Position numbers and translations under genes: made by a program. A DNA stretch of 29,487 nt from Hamiltosporidium magnivora (Eukaryota > Microsporidia > Dubosqiidae): the NCBI GenBank assembly GCA_004325065.1, contig PITI01000042.1, positions 1-29,487 of the forward strand. Reading direction: 5' to 3'. Shown one piece after another: positions 11,843-21,612 of the stretch (positions are counted from its first letter, which is position 1; every line of letters begins with the position of its first letter). The notes under the pieces are model-generated. The model was not told the DNA's origin, ran no database searches, and saw only the letters and a program-made list of their open reading frames with translations.

Positions 11843-12124
11843 ATGTTGTTTAGTTTACGCACACCCACGTTCTTCATAATTTCTTTTGCATGTATATTTT
11901 CCAAAAAGGCACAAAGTGATGTTCAAGCAAAGAGTAATATCGTAGCCGGTGCATCAGATAGACCGACCGGTAAAAGTGAATTGTTCGGAAGTTTATTTGG
12001 TTTGGGAGCAGCGAAAGTTGCTGATCCATTTTATAATCCTTATAGGGCTGGATATAGAAGAGGGGTCGGGTATGGATATGGAACAGGAGCAGCCGTAGGT
12101 GGGGTAGGATATGGATTTCCATAA
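11843..12124 (+). CDS. Small secreted Gly/Tyr-rich protein, hypothetical
   Basis: A 93-residue frame from ATG to TAA. Residues 9-19 are hydrophobic (TFFIISFACIF) and followed by small and polar residues ending AQS, which looks like a signal peptide with cleavage near residue 25. The mature part has a short spacer, then FGSLFGLGAA, and ends with a GY-rich tract (residues 69-93) containing YRRGVGYGYG and GGVGYGFP. I recognise no family. Secreted Gly/Tyr-rich tails occur in structural wall and extracellular matrix proteins, so a spore-wall or exospore role is conceivable but only inference. Support for a real gene comes from its clearly higher GC than the flanks, the export signal and an ATG start. 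No C-run motif lies upstream, though AAATTTGA occurs about ten bases before the ATG. It stands alone in a gene-poor region. Confidence 0.6.
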   Translation: MLFSLRTPTFFIISFACIFSKKAQSDVQAKSNIVAGASDRPTGKSELFGSLFGLGAAKVADPFYNPYRAGYRRGVGYGYGTGAAVGGVGYGFP

Positions 12125-12661
12125 ATAAATAGTCTAAATTTCTTTTATTTTTCTGTATTTTTTCTAAATTTGACTCACTCTAAATACTTGTTTCACTTTT
12201 TTTAACACATTTTATGTCTAAAACATTGTATAAGCCATTTTTTGCAAATATCATAACCTTAAATCCTTCTAGTATTTAATAAATACTGTTAACTAATACA
12301 CGGAAGCTAAGATTGGATACAAACTTTAGCTGTATCATTTTTTAAAGGGTTTTTTTGTGAATCTTTATTAAATCAAGAAAAACTATTTAGAATTTTATAG
12401 AAAAAACTTCGAATTCAAAACCTATAAAATTTTTATCTATTAATTACAATGTTCATATAAAAGAAACATAATGAAAAGATAAAAATAAAAGAAGAATATG
12501 AATATATTTCAAAAAACAATATTAAATATTAGATAAATTCTCCATATAAAGAAATAGTGTTAGAAACCCAGGCATATCTTTTGTTAATGAGTGAAATAAA
12601 ATTATTTGAATTTTTAAATTGAGAAATATAAAAATAGAATAAAGTTAAAATGAATTTTTTT
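12125..12661. other. AT-rich intergenic region between convergent genes
   Basis: There is no gene here. It separates the plus-strand secreted protein from the minus-strand large protein, so it contains both 3' ends. I see no clear polyadenylation element beyond general A/T richness. Confidence 0.6.
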
Positions 12662-15600
12662 TTATTTTTTTGAATCTTTCTTTAAGTTTTTTATATTTTC
12701 AAAATATTCAACTAATCTGGCGACTCTACCTTTTCCTTTGGTTCTAAGTTTTCTAGAATTTGTTGCGCTATCAGTTCTAATCGTGTCAAAATATATGAAA
12801 ATTGGATTGTTCATAGAAGTTTCGAGCCTTTGAAGTTCCTCTTGGTCTTGTGTTAAATCACTGGCTAAAGTCTGTTTTTTATTCTGGTTTTCATTTTTAT
12901 CACCTGATTTAAGATTGTAATGTGTTACAACAAATTTTTCTGTTGGTTCTTCTTTTTCATTTACGACGATAGAATCTGATGTTGTTTTTTCTGATACGTT
13001 TTCTTCGTTTTTTGAAATTATTTTTGAAGCTGTTTTAATCTCAGACACCTTTTCTAATTCAGCTTGGCATTCTAATTTTTGAATTTCTTGAATCTTCCCG
13101 ATTTTTGGTTCTGATTTTCCAGATTCTTGTCCTTCCGAAACCACATCTGACGGTTTTCGCTCGCCGTTGCTATCTTCATTCTTATCTACCTTATTTATGT
13201 CTTTGGTGGGTTTATTAGCGTATTCGCTCTGTTTCTGATCAGAAGTTAGAGGTTGAATGATTTCTTTATCTTCTTCAATAGATTTACGTTCTCTTGCTTC
13301 TTTTGGCTTGTTTTCATCTAATTTTATGTGTTCTTTTGATTTTCTTTCATCTGGTTTTAATTGTTCCTTTGGTTTGAATGAATTCAGTCTTTCTTCTGGT
13401 AGTTTTTTAATTTCTTGCATTGGTTTTCTTTCGCTCTTTTCATCTTTTTCTTCGGTGGATGATGTTTTGGACGAAAATCTGCTCCGTGTGGATAAACTAT
13501 TACTCGATGTTTCGGTTAGTTTCATCTTTAACTCTTCTTTTGGTTCCGTTTCTATTTTTTTACCGTTTTGTTTTTCAGAACTGCTTTCAATAGATTTCTC
13601 TGTGTTATCCATACTATCTTGCTTATTATCTATTTCTTTTTGATCCTTATTTAGGTTATCTAATCTTTCATTGGAAGATTTTTCTTCTTCAGGTTTTGAA
13701 AAATTTTGATTGCCATCACTTCTTTCTAAACTTAAATGACCACTTTCTCTAGATGATTTTATACTTGAGATGTCACTTTTATCAATAGATTGGTCAGTTA
13801 AACCTTTATTATCCGTTCTCCGATCGTCTAACACTTTTTTGTTAGGATCGTTGGATTCTATAATTTTATCTTCCCTAGAATCCACAGGATTGTCTTCAGA
13901 TGGTTTGGATTTTGATTCAAACGCATCGCTAATTTTTTCATCTTTAACTACCTCATTTTCAGAAAACGCTTCAGTCGGATTTGGGTTTTCTACATGGTAT
14001 TTTGAAAAAGATGCACCTTTTTGCACAGAAAAATTTTCACTTATTTCAGAACTTAAAGTAGAAAAAGGATCATATTTAACATTTTCTTTGCTTTTAGTAG
14101 ATCCTCCATTGGAAATTTCTTTACTTGATTTTGTTGCATCGCTCAATGATGATCCATCAACATTTTCATAAATATTTGTATTTTTCAAAAGTTCTCCGGG
14201 CTCTTTTTTAACTTCTGCCATAGAAACAGATACTTCTTTGGTCGATATATTTTCGTCAGATCTATTTGCTCCGGATGCTGATTTTTCAGAAGATGAAATT
14301 TCTTCTGCAATATTTTTATTATTTGAATTATTTTCATCAGAATTTTGTGCTAAAGAATCCGAATCTAAAAGATCTAATAATTCCGGTGAGGATTGAGTAT
14401 CTCTTGATGGTTTATGATGTTCGTTTTTTTGTGCCGTAGTAGCTATACTTGCACCTGCAAAAAATAACCCGAGTGAAGTAAATATTCCAGAAAATCCTTC
14501 ATTTCTTGTAATTACATTCGATTTTTCATTTTCTTGATCGGATTCTAATCCAAGAATTTTTCCGTTACCATTTTCTTCAATAAAAATAATTTCTTCTGGC
14601 TTTACATTATTTTTACTGTCGTCTTTTGCATCATCTCCTTCTTTTTCTTCCTTTTTTTCAGTCTTAATCGTTTCGACTTCTTTTTCGTTTTTAAGCCTTT
14701 CTCCGTTTTCTTTCGTACAAGTGAGATCGTGGTCACTTTCTGTACCTTTTTTATCTTGAATTTTTAAATTTTCACTTCCATAAGGAATAATATTTGGGGT
14801 TTTGTTGTTGCTTAAACTCTCTTCTTCTTTCTCGTTTTTTCCCGTAAAAGATTCAACGTCAACTTCCTCGAGAGATTCAAAGCTACGATTCTCTTCTGAT
14901 TCTTTCGACTGATAAATCGGATTTTGCGTAGATAAATTCGATGAAGTAAAAACATCATCTCGGATGTTTTCACCTCGTAAAAGATCTGATATTTCGGGAT
15001 CTGTTGATGCTTTTGAGCGAGATCTAATTTCAGCTTCCTCTTCCTCCTCTGAAAAACTTGAGAAAATCTTGCTGGTGTCTGAGTGTTGCCAAAAAGATTC
15101 AGTATCCTCATCGAATTTTTTATCTTCGTTTACATCAGTCTTTTTTGTTATAATTTTTTCTTTTATCTTTTCCTTTTTGGGCTTAATTTTCTCAATACAC
15201 TCTTCTATATAATCCAATCCCCATTCTTCAGAATCACTTGAATGAATCTCACTTACCTCGTATGAAGATGATTCGCTAACAAATGTTTCATATAATTTTT
15301 TCTTTGCACTAATCTCAAAATCGTCGTTTATTTTTTTAAGTTTCGGTGTCGAAAGAGCTGCTCTAATCACTCTTTTTTCCACTTTTTTCATACATTTGCA
15401 ACACATCTTATTTTTTGTTTTTTCCTTGCCGCACTTTGAACAACTCTGGTCACTTTCATTCCCCACATTCGTTTCTTCAGAATCCAATACCAAATTTTCT
15501 TCCTTACACGTTAAAATCAATGTTCGTTTCTTTTTTACTTTGCTTGTCCCGATGCTATCTTTACTATCATCACATACTTTTTTAACAACATTATTTTTGT

Positions 15601-15775
15601 TAATATTATTTAACTTACTATCCGATTTTCCACAACATTCCTTACATTTAGTATTATCATGCTTACATTCACCTCCACATTTATCTTTCTTATCTTCTTG
15701 ACTCTCATTTTCATCCATATTTTTACGGTTATTTGATTTCTCATTTAAACTTTTCTTATTATTATCTTCATACAT
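12662..15775 (-). CDS. Large charged, disordered protein with N-terminal Cys clusters
   Basis: A 1037-residue uninterrupted frame from ATG at 15775. It is rich in Lys, Glu, Ser and Asn throughout, and most of it should be intrinsically disordered. Residues 33-48 contain five cysteines. Residues 112-128 form CxxC-x9-CxxC (C112, C115, C125, C128), a spacing that fits a zinc ribbon or treble-clef metal site. After that come acidic Ser-rich tracts (about 160-320). An isolated hydrophobic stretch at about 427-448 (FSGIFTSLGLFFAGASIA) could be a membrane segment. A repetitive KPKE/ERKS region lies at about 783-832. The C-terminus (about 985-1032) is more ordered, with NNPIFIYFDT and a basic RTKGKGRVARLVEYF segment. 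There is no signal peptide, so a polar-tube role is not supported. No C-run motif is seen near the start. Function is unknown; I recognise no family. Confidence 0.85.
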   Translation of the reverse strand: MYEDNNKKSLNEKSNNRKNMDENESQEDKKDKCGGECKHDNTKCKECCGKSDSKLNNINKNNVVKKVCDDSKDSIGTSKVKKKRTLILTCKEENLVLDSEETNVGNESDQSCSKCGKEKTKNKMCCKCMKKVEKRVIRAALSTPKLKKINDDFEISAKKKLYETFVSESSSYEVSEIHSSDSEEWGLDYIEECIEKIKPKKEKIKEKIITKKTDVNEDKKFDEDTESFWQHSDTSKIFSSFSEEEEEAEIRSRSKASTDPEISDLLRGENIRDDVFTSSNLSTQNPIYQSKESEENRSFESLEEVDVESFTGKNEKEEESLSNNKTPNIIPYGSENLKIQDKKGTESDHDLTCTKENGERLKNEKEVETIKTEKKEEKEGDDAKDDSKNNVKPEEIIFIEENGNGKILGLESDQENEKSNVITRNEGFSGIFTSLGLFFAGASIATTAQKNEHHKPSRDTQSSPELLDLLDSDSLAQNSDENNSNNKNIAEEISSSEKSASGANRSDENISTKEVSVSMAEVKKEPGELLKNTNIYENVDGSSLSDATKSSKEISNGGSTKSKENVKYDPFSTLSSEISENFSVQKGASFSKYHVENPNPTEAFSENEVVKDEKISDAFESKSKPSEDNPVDSREDKIIESNDPNKKVLDDRRTDNKGLTDQSIDKSDISSIKSSRESGHLSLERSDGNQNFSKPEEEKSSNERLDNLNKDQKEIDNKQDSMDNTEKSIESSSEKQNGKKIETEPKEELKMKLTETSSNSLSTRSRFSSKTSSTEEKDEKSERKPMQEIKKLPEERLNSFKPKEQLKPDERKSKEHIKLDENKPKEARERKSIEEDKEIIQPLTSDQKQSEYANKPTKDINKVDKNEDSNGERKPSDVVSEGQESGKSEPKIGKIQEIQKLECQAELEKVSEIKTASKIISKNEENVSEKTTSDSIVVNEKEEPTEKFVVTHYNLKSGDKNENQNKKQTLASDLTQDQEELQRLETSMNNPIFIYFDTIRTDSATNSRKLRTKGKGRVARLVEYFENIKNLKKDSKK

Positions 15776-16404
15776 TTTCTGGTATGTTTATCTCCTAAAA
15801 TAGAAAAGATAACAAGTAACCAATCATTTATCATTTTTTCACACTGTTTCTCCTTTTTCTTAAAGTTTTTTTACTTTTTTTATTCATTTAGTTTAAAACT
15901 GTTTTATGGTTAAGATTAGATTTTTTTAAAAAACTATTATTTTTCATTTAAAAAGCAAATAAAACTTGATTTAATAATAGATATTTCTAAATATCAAGCT
16001 AACTAAACTTTTTTAACATTTGTTTCATTAAGTGCCACTTTATGTTAATATTTGTATCCTTCTTATAAATAACAATTTGATGTTTATCTAATTTTCAATT
16101 TAGATTTATTAAATACTTATTTTATTTTCGTAATTTTTTCTATTCACCAAAGGAATTTTTGTTCACCACGAGATCTAATATTCAATTTAATACTTTATCT
16201 AAAATCTATTTTGTTTTATGTATAAATACTTCCTTAAATATCTCAATAACTAATATTTTTTGAATATTATAGTTTAGTTATCAAATTTCATCTAATCTAA
16301 TATATTATCAAATTAACTTAAAAATATATATATTAGAATACTTTATTTTTTTATAATTTCAAATATATTTTTTTTTCAAAAATAGAAAAACACGTGTTTT
16401 AATT

Positions 16405-16575
16405 TAATCTTTCGAGTAAAGTTTTTCTATTTAATAAATTTTTAATAATTTGCAACGCAGTGGAATTATTATATTGTTATTAATTTTAATCTTTCGAGTA
16501 AAGTTTTTCTATTTAATAAATTTTAATAATTTGCAACACTGTGGATATTATATTGTTATTAATTTTAATCTTTTT
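16405..16575. repeat. About 80-bp tandem repeat, two copies plus the start of a third
   Basis: The unit begins taatctttcgagtaaagttt and ends ttgttattaatttt. Copy 1 is 16405-16486 and copy 2 is 16487-16565, with a few substitutions and small gaps. For example, gcaacgcagtggaattatt in copy 1 matches gcaacactgtggatatt in copy 2. A third unit starts at 16566 but diverges after taatcttt. It lies upstream of both flanking divergent genes. Confidence 0.88.
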
Positions 16576-16937
16576 AAATATAATTTTTATTCGTGCATAT
16601 GTTACAATAAATAAACTTTTAAAATATATTTAATAAAATGTTTAAGTATCTTTTCTAATTCAAATTCTATTTCTATTTACAACTAAATTCTAAATAATTT
16701 TGAATTAAAATATTTAAAAAGTAATATATAAGGAAATGCCGCAATTTCTTTTCTTTTCTTTTCTATTCAAATTCTAAATTAAACATTCTAACTTCTAATA
16801 AAAAAATATCTTTAATAAATTAATGTTTGAAACATTTGTGTTCATTTTTTTAAGTTTAATTAAGAAACAATTATTATTTAAAAATTCCTTTTTTATTCTT
16901 ACCTAAATTCTAATTTAATAATTAAAAAAAAAACACA

Positions 16938-16942
16938 TCCCT
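16938..16942 (+). promoter_or_regulatory. CCC promoter motif of the SCCPDH-like gene
   Basis: CCC at 16939-16941, in the context acatcccttgcataATG, lies 8-10 bases before the start codon after an A tract. Position and form match the motif upstream of uS7. Confidence 0.55.
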
Positions 16943-16948
16943 TGCATA

Positions 16949-18133
16949 ATGAAAGAATACGATATAATTATATATGGAGCAAGTGGATATACAGCGAGAT
17001 TTGTAATTGAAAGATTGATAAAAGAACAGAAACGAATAGCACTTGCTGGTAGATCCTTATCTAATATAAATAAAAATATAATTAGTTTGGACTTAAAAGA
17101 AGATATAGAAATATTTGAAGTAACTGTTGATAATATTGATATAATTACTTCTAAAACCAAGGTATTAGTAAATTGTTGTGGTCCGTATATTTTTACAGGA
17201 GAAAAAATTGTTAAATCTTGTATTGAACATAGGACACATTATTTGGATATTACTGGTGAAACTCTGTTTATTGAAAGAATACTTAATAAATATGGGGAAA
17301 TGGCAAAAAGAAATGGTGTTTTTATTCTAAATTGTTGTGGATTTGATTCCGTACCAGCTGATATGGGATTTGAATATTTAAAAAAACATATGAATGTGGA
17401 TAATTTTGAATGTGAAAGTGTTATGAGTTTAAAGAATTCGTTTGTAAATGTTGCAACTTATCAATCTTTAATCTATGGATTGGGAAATATTCAAGAATTA
17501 CGTAAATTAAGAAAAACTGAGAAAAAAGTGAAAAATAAAAAAATTAAGAAAATATTTTATAATAAGTTGACGCAATCATATTGTGTGATATTTATGGGAA
17601 CAGATGCCAGTGTTGTGAAAAGATCACAAAATATGTTAGAAGAGTATGATTTATCTAAAAAAGGGGAATATTCTGCGTATTTCGAAGTTGGCTCGTTGAA
17701 AAATTTAATATTATTTATGTTTTATTTTGGATTGATTTATTTTCTTTCTAAATTTAAATTCGGTAGAAAAATTTTGTTGGCTTTTCCGGGTTTCTTCTCG
17801 TGTTATCGAATAAAACCAAATGGACCAACATTGAGTGAAATAGAAAATGCGAGTTTTAGCATTGTCTTTTGGGGGAAAGGAGTAGCTTCAAATGGTGAAA
17901 TAATAAGAAATAAGCTCAAAATTGATGGTGGCGATCCTGGCTATATTACTACCGCGACATGTTTAACTCACTGTACAGTAGTTTTGTTAAATATGTTAGA
18001 AGAAAAAGAAATGGGAATTAAAAATAGTTTAAGTTTGTTGGAAGGGGGAATATTTACTCCTGCTAGTGTTTTTAGTGAAACCGATCTGATTGATAGATTG
18101 TGTTTGAAAGGTGTTAATTTTAATATTGAATAG
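16949..18133 (+). CDS. Saccharopine dehydrogenase-like oxidoreductase (SCCPDH family)
   Basis: A 394-residue protein. The N-terminal Rossmann fold carries the dinucleotide loop GASGYTA (10-16), next to IIIYG. LAGRSL (32-37) follows, then VNCCGPYIFTG (74-84) and THYLDITGE (97-104), and the family signature CCGFDSVPADMGFEYL (129-144). The C-terminus has GGIFTPASVFSETDLIDRL (366-384), matching the GGVxTPGxxF..T.LxxRL tail of SCCPDH. A hydrophobic stretch at about 250-267 fits the membrane-associated segment of this family, whose animal members are found on lipid droplets and membranes. Human SCCPDH is about 429 residues, so this is slightly shortened. True saccharopine dehydrogenase activity is unlikely: lysine biosynthesis is not expected here, and this family is distinct from LYS1/LYS9. 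The substrate is unknown. It stands alone, with a CCC motif upstream. Confidence 0.92.
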   Translation: MKEYDIIIYGASGYTARFVIERLIKEQKRIALAGRSLSNINKNIISLDLKEDIEIFEVTVDNIDIITSKTKVLVNCCGPYIFTGEKIVKSCIEHRTHYLDITGETLFIERILNKYGEMAKRNGVFILNCCGFDSVPADMGFEYLKKHMNVDNFECESVMSLKNSFVNVATYQSLIYGLGNIQELRKLRKTEKKVKNKKIKKIFYNKLTQSYCVIFMGTDASVVKRSQNMLEEYDLSKKGEYSAYFEVGSLKNLILFMFYFGLIYFLSKFKFGRKILLAFPGFFSCYRIKPNGPTLSEIENASFSIVFWGKGVASNGEIIRNKLKIDGGDPGYITTATCLTHCTVVLLNMLEEKEMGIKNSLSLLEGGIFTPASVFSETDLIDRLCLKGVNFNIE

Positions 18134-18229
18134 TTAAATGGGTCTGTCTTTATTTTTTTATTTGCCATTATTTTAGTTTATTTTATAGTTTTAATTTTAA
18201 CAATTCCACATTATATTTAGCAATTAATT

Positions 18230-18770
18230 TTACGTTGTGATTTTTTCTGAAATTAAAAACAGATGAAATATTTAAAATTTGTTTGTTTATTTTCTTTATG
18301 CATGAATCAAAGTAGGCACCGTATGGATAAAAAAGGATTTCAGAGTTGAATCCTAAACCAGATTTTATTATTTGAACAGGAGACTGAACATGATAAATTT
18401 CATTTAAAATGACTCTCTTTACAAAAATCACTTCAAATTGATGAAACTAAAAACAAGAGAAGTATGACCTGCTAACCAACAATTTACGTTTTATTTATGA
18501 ATTTGGTATGGAGATACGTTCTCTTAGTTAATCTAGCACAATATCTGACAAAATACTATAAGATGTATATAAAAGACAATCAATAACTAAAATGTAGATA
18601 TGTACATTCTGTAGACATTGCCTAAAATACAGTCTAAACAATTTATTTTGATCGAAGAAGAGGACTTAAGTCAGGACCAAGTACTGAAGAGAGTCAAAAA
18701 AGAGTGTAATCGAGTTTTGGCGTCGTTTCTTTATTCCGGTCACGTCTTTTCATAAAATATTAAATTATTT
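18230..18770 (+). mobile_element. 3' part of a decayed R2-type retrotransposon, copy C
   Basis: The plus strand, with stops, reads ELNPKPDFIIW at about 18330-18370. This is the restriction-like endonuclease KPDI/F motif. The order then continues KITS, QEKYDLLTNNLRFIYEFGMEI (about 18450-18510), where the family has RKYDLLANELGxIYKCxxxI. A charged tail at about 18650-18740 reads EEEDLSQDQ in one frame. The copy is 5'-truncated and starts only about 100 bases after the SCCPDH-like gene ends. It faces copy D tail to tail. Boundaries are approximate. Confidence 0.68.
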
Positions 18771-18779
18771 TTCATATTT

Positions 18780-20255
18780 TCTTGTGTAAAACTATACACA
18801 CCCCTTTTATCTTAAAGGAGGTATAAATCCCTTTTTATTTTCGGTTTCTGGCATAACTCGCATAGCTGCACATTTCCGTCGTTCTTCTGCCATTTTCTTG
18901 ACTAAATTACTCTTCTCATATTAAAAGAAATTGTTCCAAATGATTTTTTAAGAACTATTGATTTTCCCGACTTTAAGTCTTAAGTATTTAAAGTCTTGTA
19001 AGGAGTGACAATAATATTTTGCCACAATACAGTCTTAGGTTATCTCATAAAGAATTATCACAACACCAAACTCATAAATAAAGTCCAGATCGTTATTTAG
19101 CAGATCATACTCCTTTTGATTTCTGTTTCAACTATTTGAAGTGAATCTTGTGAAATATTTCCTACTTCGTTATGTGTTATTTTCTTTATAATTTTATTTA
19201 ACAGAAATATATCGGATCTATTAATCTGAATCTCAATATCACTTTTTATTCAGGTGTCCACTTTTATCTCTGCATACTCAATTTCGAAATTTTTTTGAAC
19301 CAGTGGCTCCTAATTTGTTTTGCAGACACAAATTTGTAGCCAAATAATCGGGGAAAGATTAGGTCCATAATCCCTTCATTATACCGTCCAATTAGTAATA
19401 TTCACTCATTTTCTCACATAGAGTTGCCAAATTATTTACCTTTTCACCAGATTAGCTGCAGTATTAACACATAACTTCCGCACCTCATAATTTATTTATA
19501 TCTTGAGTAAAGCAGAATACTGCTTCATCGTATAGCCTTATATCGATTTCTCCATATATCTTAAAGAGACACTAACGCATACAATTTTATTTTTTAATGA
19601 ATAAATAACTTTGACTGAAGTTTTTTTTTCCTATTTCGTTATATAATTTTGCAAGTTGAGCTTCCTCCGATTTATTTTTAGTGACTTCTTCTTCTATCCA
19701 ATATTTTATTTGTAAAAAAGCTTCTAATAGTGCAGGGTGTGTTTTCTTATCGTTCTACATTTAGGATTGCTGCTTTTCTGGTAGATTTATCTTTGTGTTT
19801 TTCCATAAATCTAAGAGTTTCAAAAGCAATGTTCGCTTTTGAACTCAACACCATGTAAACCTCTTCCAAGTTTAGTAAGGGAGAGGTTTAGAAGTTTTTT
19901 ACATTCTGGAAAATGATGTATCTTATTTTCTACAAGCACTGGACGCACTACATAATCCAGCTCGAGAAGTCGGTTGGTTCAAGTCGAAGTAACCTTTTTA
20001 GTGATTATTAATCAGAAATATCGCATATTGATAAATTGAACAAAAGTAAATTTTCTCGACTTAATCAAGTGTGAATAGGTATATCTCTTGATATCAGTTT
20101 GCTTTGTACTTCTTCGAATGTGCTAGGTGTCGAAATACCTCTGGTATCTTCTACTATTCTCAGATATTTATAAACAGCAACAGCTTCTAGAACAGTAGCA
20201 GTATCTTCACAACACGTAAAGTTCATGAGCAACTTCGTGTGATTCAATCGAAATA
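18780..20255 (-). mobile_element. Decayed R2-type retrotransposon, copy D, antisense
   Basis: Read on the minus strand from about 20,255 downward. The best-preserved piece (20,247-20,065, no ATG) reads YKYLRIVEDTRG then TFEEVQSKLISRD, matching YKYLGIVEDxRG..TFEKVRxEL of R2-like elements. Then, in shifting frames with stops: LEPTDF; FMEKHKDKSTRKAAILNVE (about 19,740-19,820), where the family has a leucine-rich stretch then RRAAIL; RYNEGIMDL (about 19,370-19,390), where the family has RHNEVVRC; a degraded endonuclease region; and VETEIKRSMIC (about 19,090-19,140), where the family has VETEKxRKYDLLANEL. The copy lacks most of the RT domain and is dead. Its 3' end lies next to the 3' end of copy C. 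Confidence 0.72.
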
Positions 20256-21204
20256 AATTTCAAAATAATTTATTAAAAAGTTTTTCAAGTTTTCATGAAG
20301 TTTTTAATGAACATCTTTTAGTATTTTTTAAGTTTTATTGCTTACTTTTATATGCGTGTTATATTGATATAAAATGGATAATATCTATATTTAGCTCTAT
20401 TAAATTATTATGGTTTTGATTTAATATTTTTATGCGATATAAAATTTTACATTTTAATTTAAATCTTTTTGGCATTTTTCTGAATATTCTTTAATATTCT
20501 TTAATATTTGTATGTGGAATTTAAACTTGATATGCTTATTTATTTATTGTACCAAGTTTTTTTTGTCAAAGAATAAATATTTTTATTGAAAAAACTGCAT
20601 TCAGAACAAATCATTACAAAATGATTTACTCGAATGATTTAATTCCAGTGAGATTTCTATAGTTTTCTATTCCTCTAGCGCATCTAAATAACAATAGAAT
20701 GATGCGAAATGAAATCAATATAATACATTGGAGAATTTATGTTTTCTACAGTTACTCGAATACACCGAAACTTTGGTTTATAATTGATTTATCAGAATAT
20801 TATTCTTTTTAATATTAACTTAAAATGTACTTTCATTAATTAAAAATATTTGACAGTTTTTTTAATTTGTTATGTCATACAATAAATTTGAAATACAAAT
20901 AAACTAATTAAAATATTTTAAAAACTAATCTAATTCTAAATGCATAAAAATATTTTTTTAAAATGAAATAAAGAAAGAAATAAAATTACTTATTGAATAT
21001 GAAATAAAGACAAACTAAAATAATTGTTTAACAAAAAATTAAATACAAAATAAAAATAAATTTGTTAAAATTTATTAAAGAAGATTCGAAATACTTTTTT
21101 AAGAAATACAATCTGAAAAAATAACAATTAAATAGGAAATTAAATGTCTTTGATGTTAATATATCTTAATTTGACTTAAAATAGGAATTTATATTTTCAT
21201 GTCA

Positions 21205-21311
21205 AAATGATAGTTTAATTTTTCTATTAGAAATAATTTACCCATAAAAATTTTATTTAATAAAATTCTGGGTTAACAAATTTTCTCTTTCGAATAATTA
21301 AACTATCATTT
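21205..21311. repeat. Imperfect inverted repeat of 107 bp, MITE-like hairpin
   Basis: The left arm starts aaatgatagtttaat and the right arm ends attaaactatcattt, which are exact reverse complements. Similarity continues with small gaps through tttaccca / tgggttaa to a centre near 21258 (attttatttaataaaat). The arms are about 50 bases each with almost no loop. This could be a small non-autonomous DNA element or a decayed palindrome. No second copy was seen in the window. Confidence 0.75.
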
Positions 21312-21612
21312 CAACCACTTCTTCCCATAAAAATTTATATTGAAATTAAAATGAGCTATTGGAAATGAAGTCATGGAAATAATCGAGTAAATTTGAAATA
21401 TTTTATAATTCCTAATTAAATAAGAAAGACCATCGAAATATTCTGTAAATTTCTTAGTTGAAATAAAATTTGAAATTATTTAAGATATTAAAATAGTTTG
21501 ATATCAGTATTTCTTTCCGGTATTGATCAAGTTGTGATAAGCAGATGTTCATATTTTTAGTTCTTTTTGCCACAAAAGTTAAATACATACCAAAAATGGT
21601 TCATATCTTTGC

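Larger units (their letters stand above)
15776..16948. other. AT-rich region between divergent genes
   Basis: There is no gene. This 1.17-kb region separates the minus-strand large protein from the plus-strand SCCPDH-like gene and holds both upstream regions. It includes long T and A tracts and the 82-bp tandem repeat at 16405-16566. Confidence 0.6.

Noticed and set aside
11874..12122. Minus-strand 82-codon frame opposite the Gly/Tyr-rich protein
   Set aside because: The plus-strand frame has an ATG, a signal peptide and a patterned tail; the antisense frame has none of these.
13257..15701. Plus-strand Ser/Phe/Leu-rich frames and a minus-strand 99-codon frame inside the large protein gene
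   Set aside because: These are shadows of the 1037-codon frame, produced by its Lys/Glu/Ser-rich codon composition.
18183..18431. Minus-strand 82-codon frame
   Set aside because: It starts at GTG and lies opposite the endonuclease remnant of copy C on the plus strand.
20065..20247. Minus-strand 60-codon frame as an independent gene
   Set aside because: It begins at TTG and matches the post-RT region of an R2-type element, so it is part of copy D.
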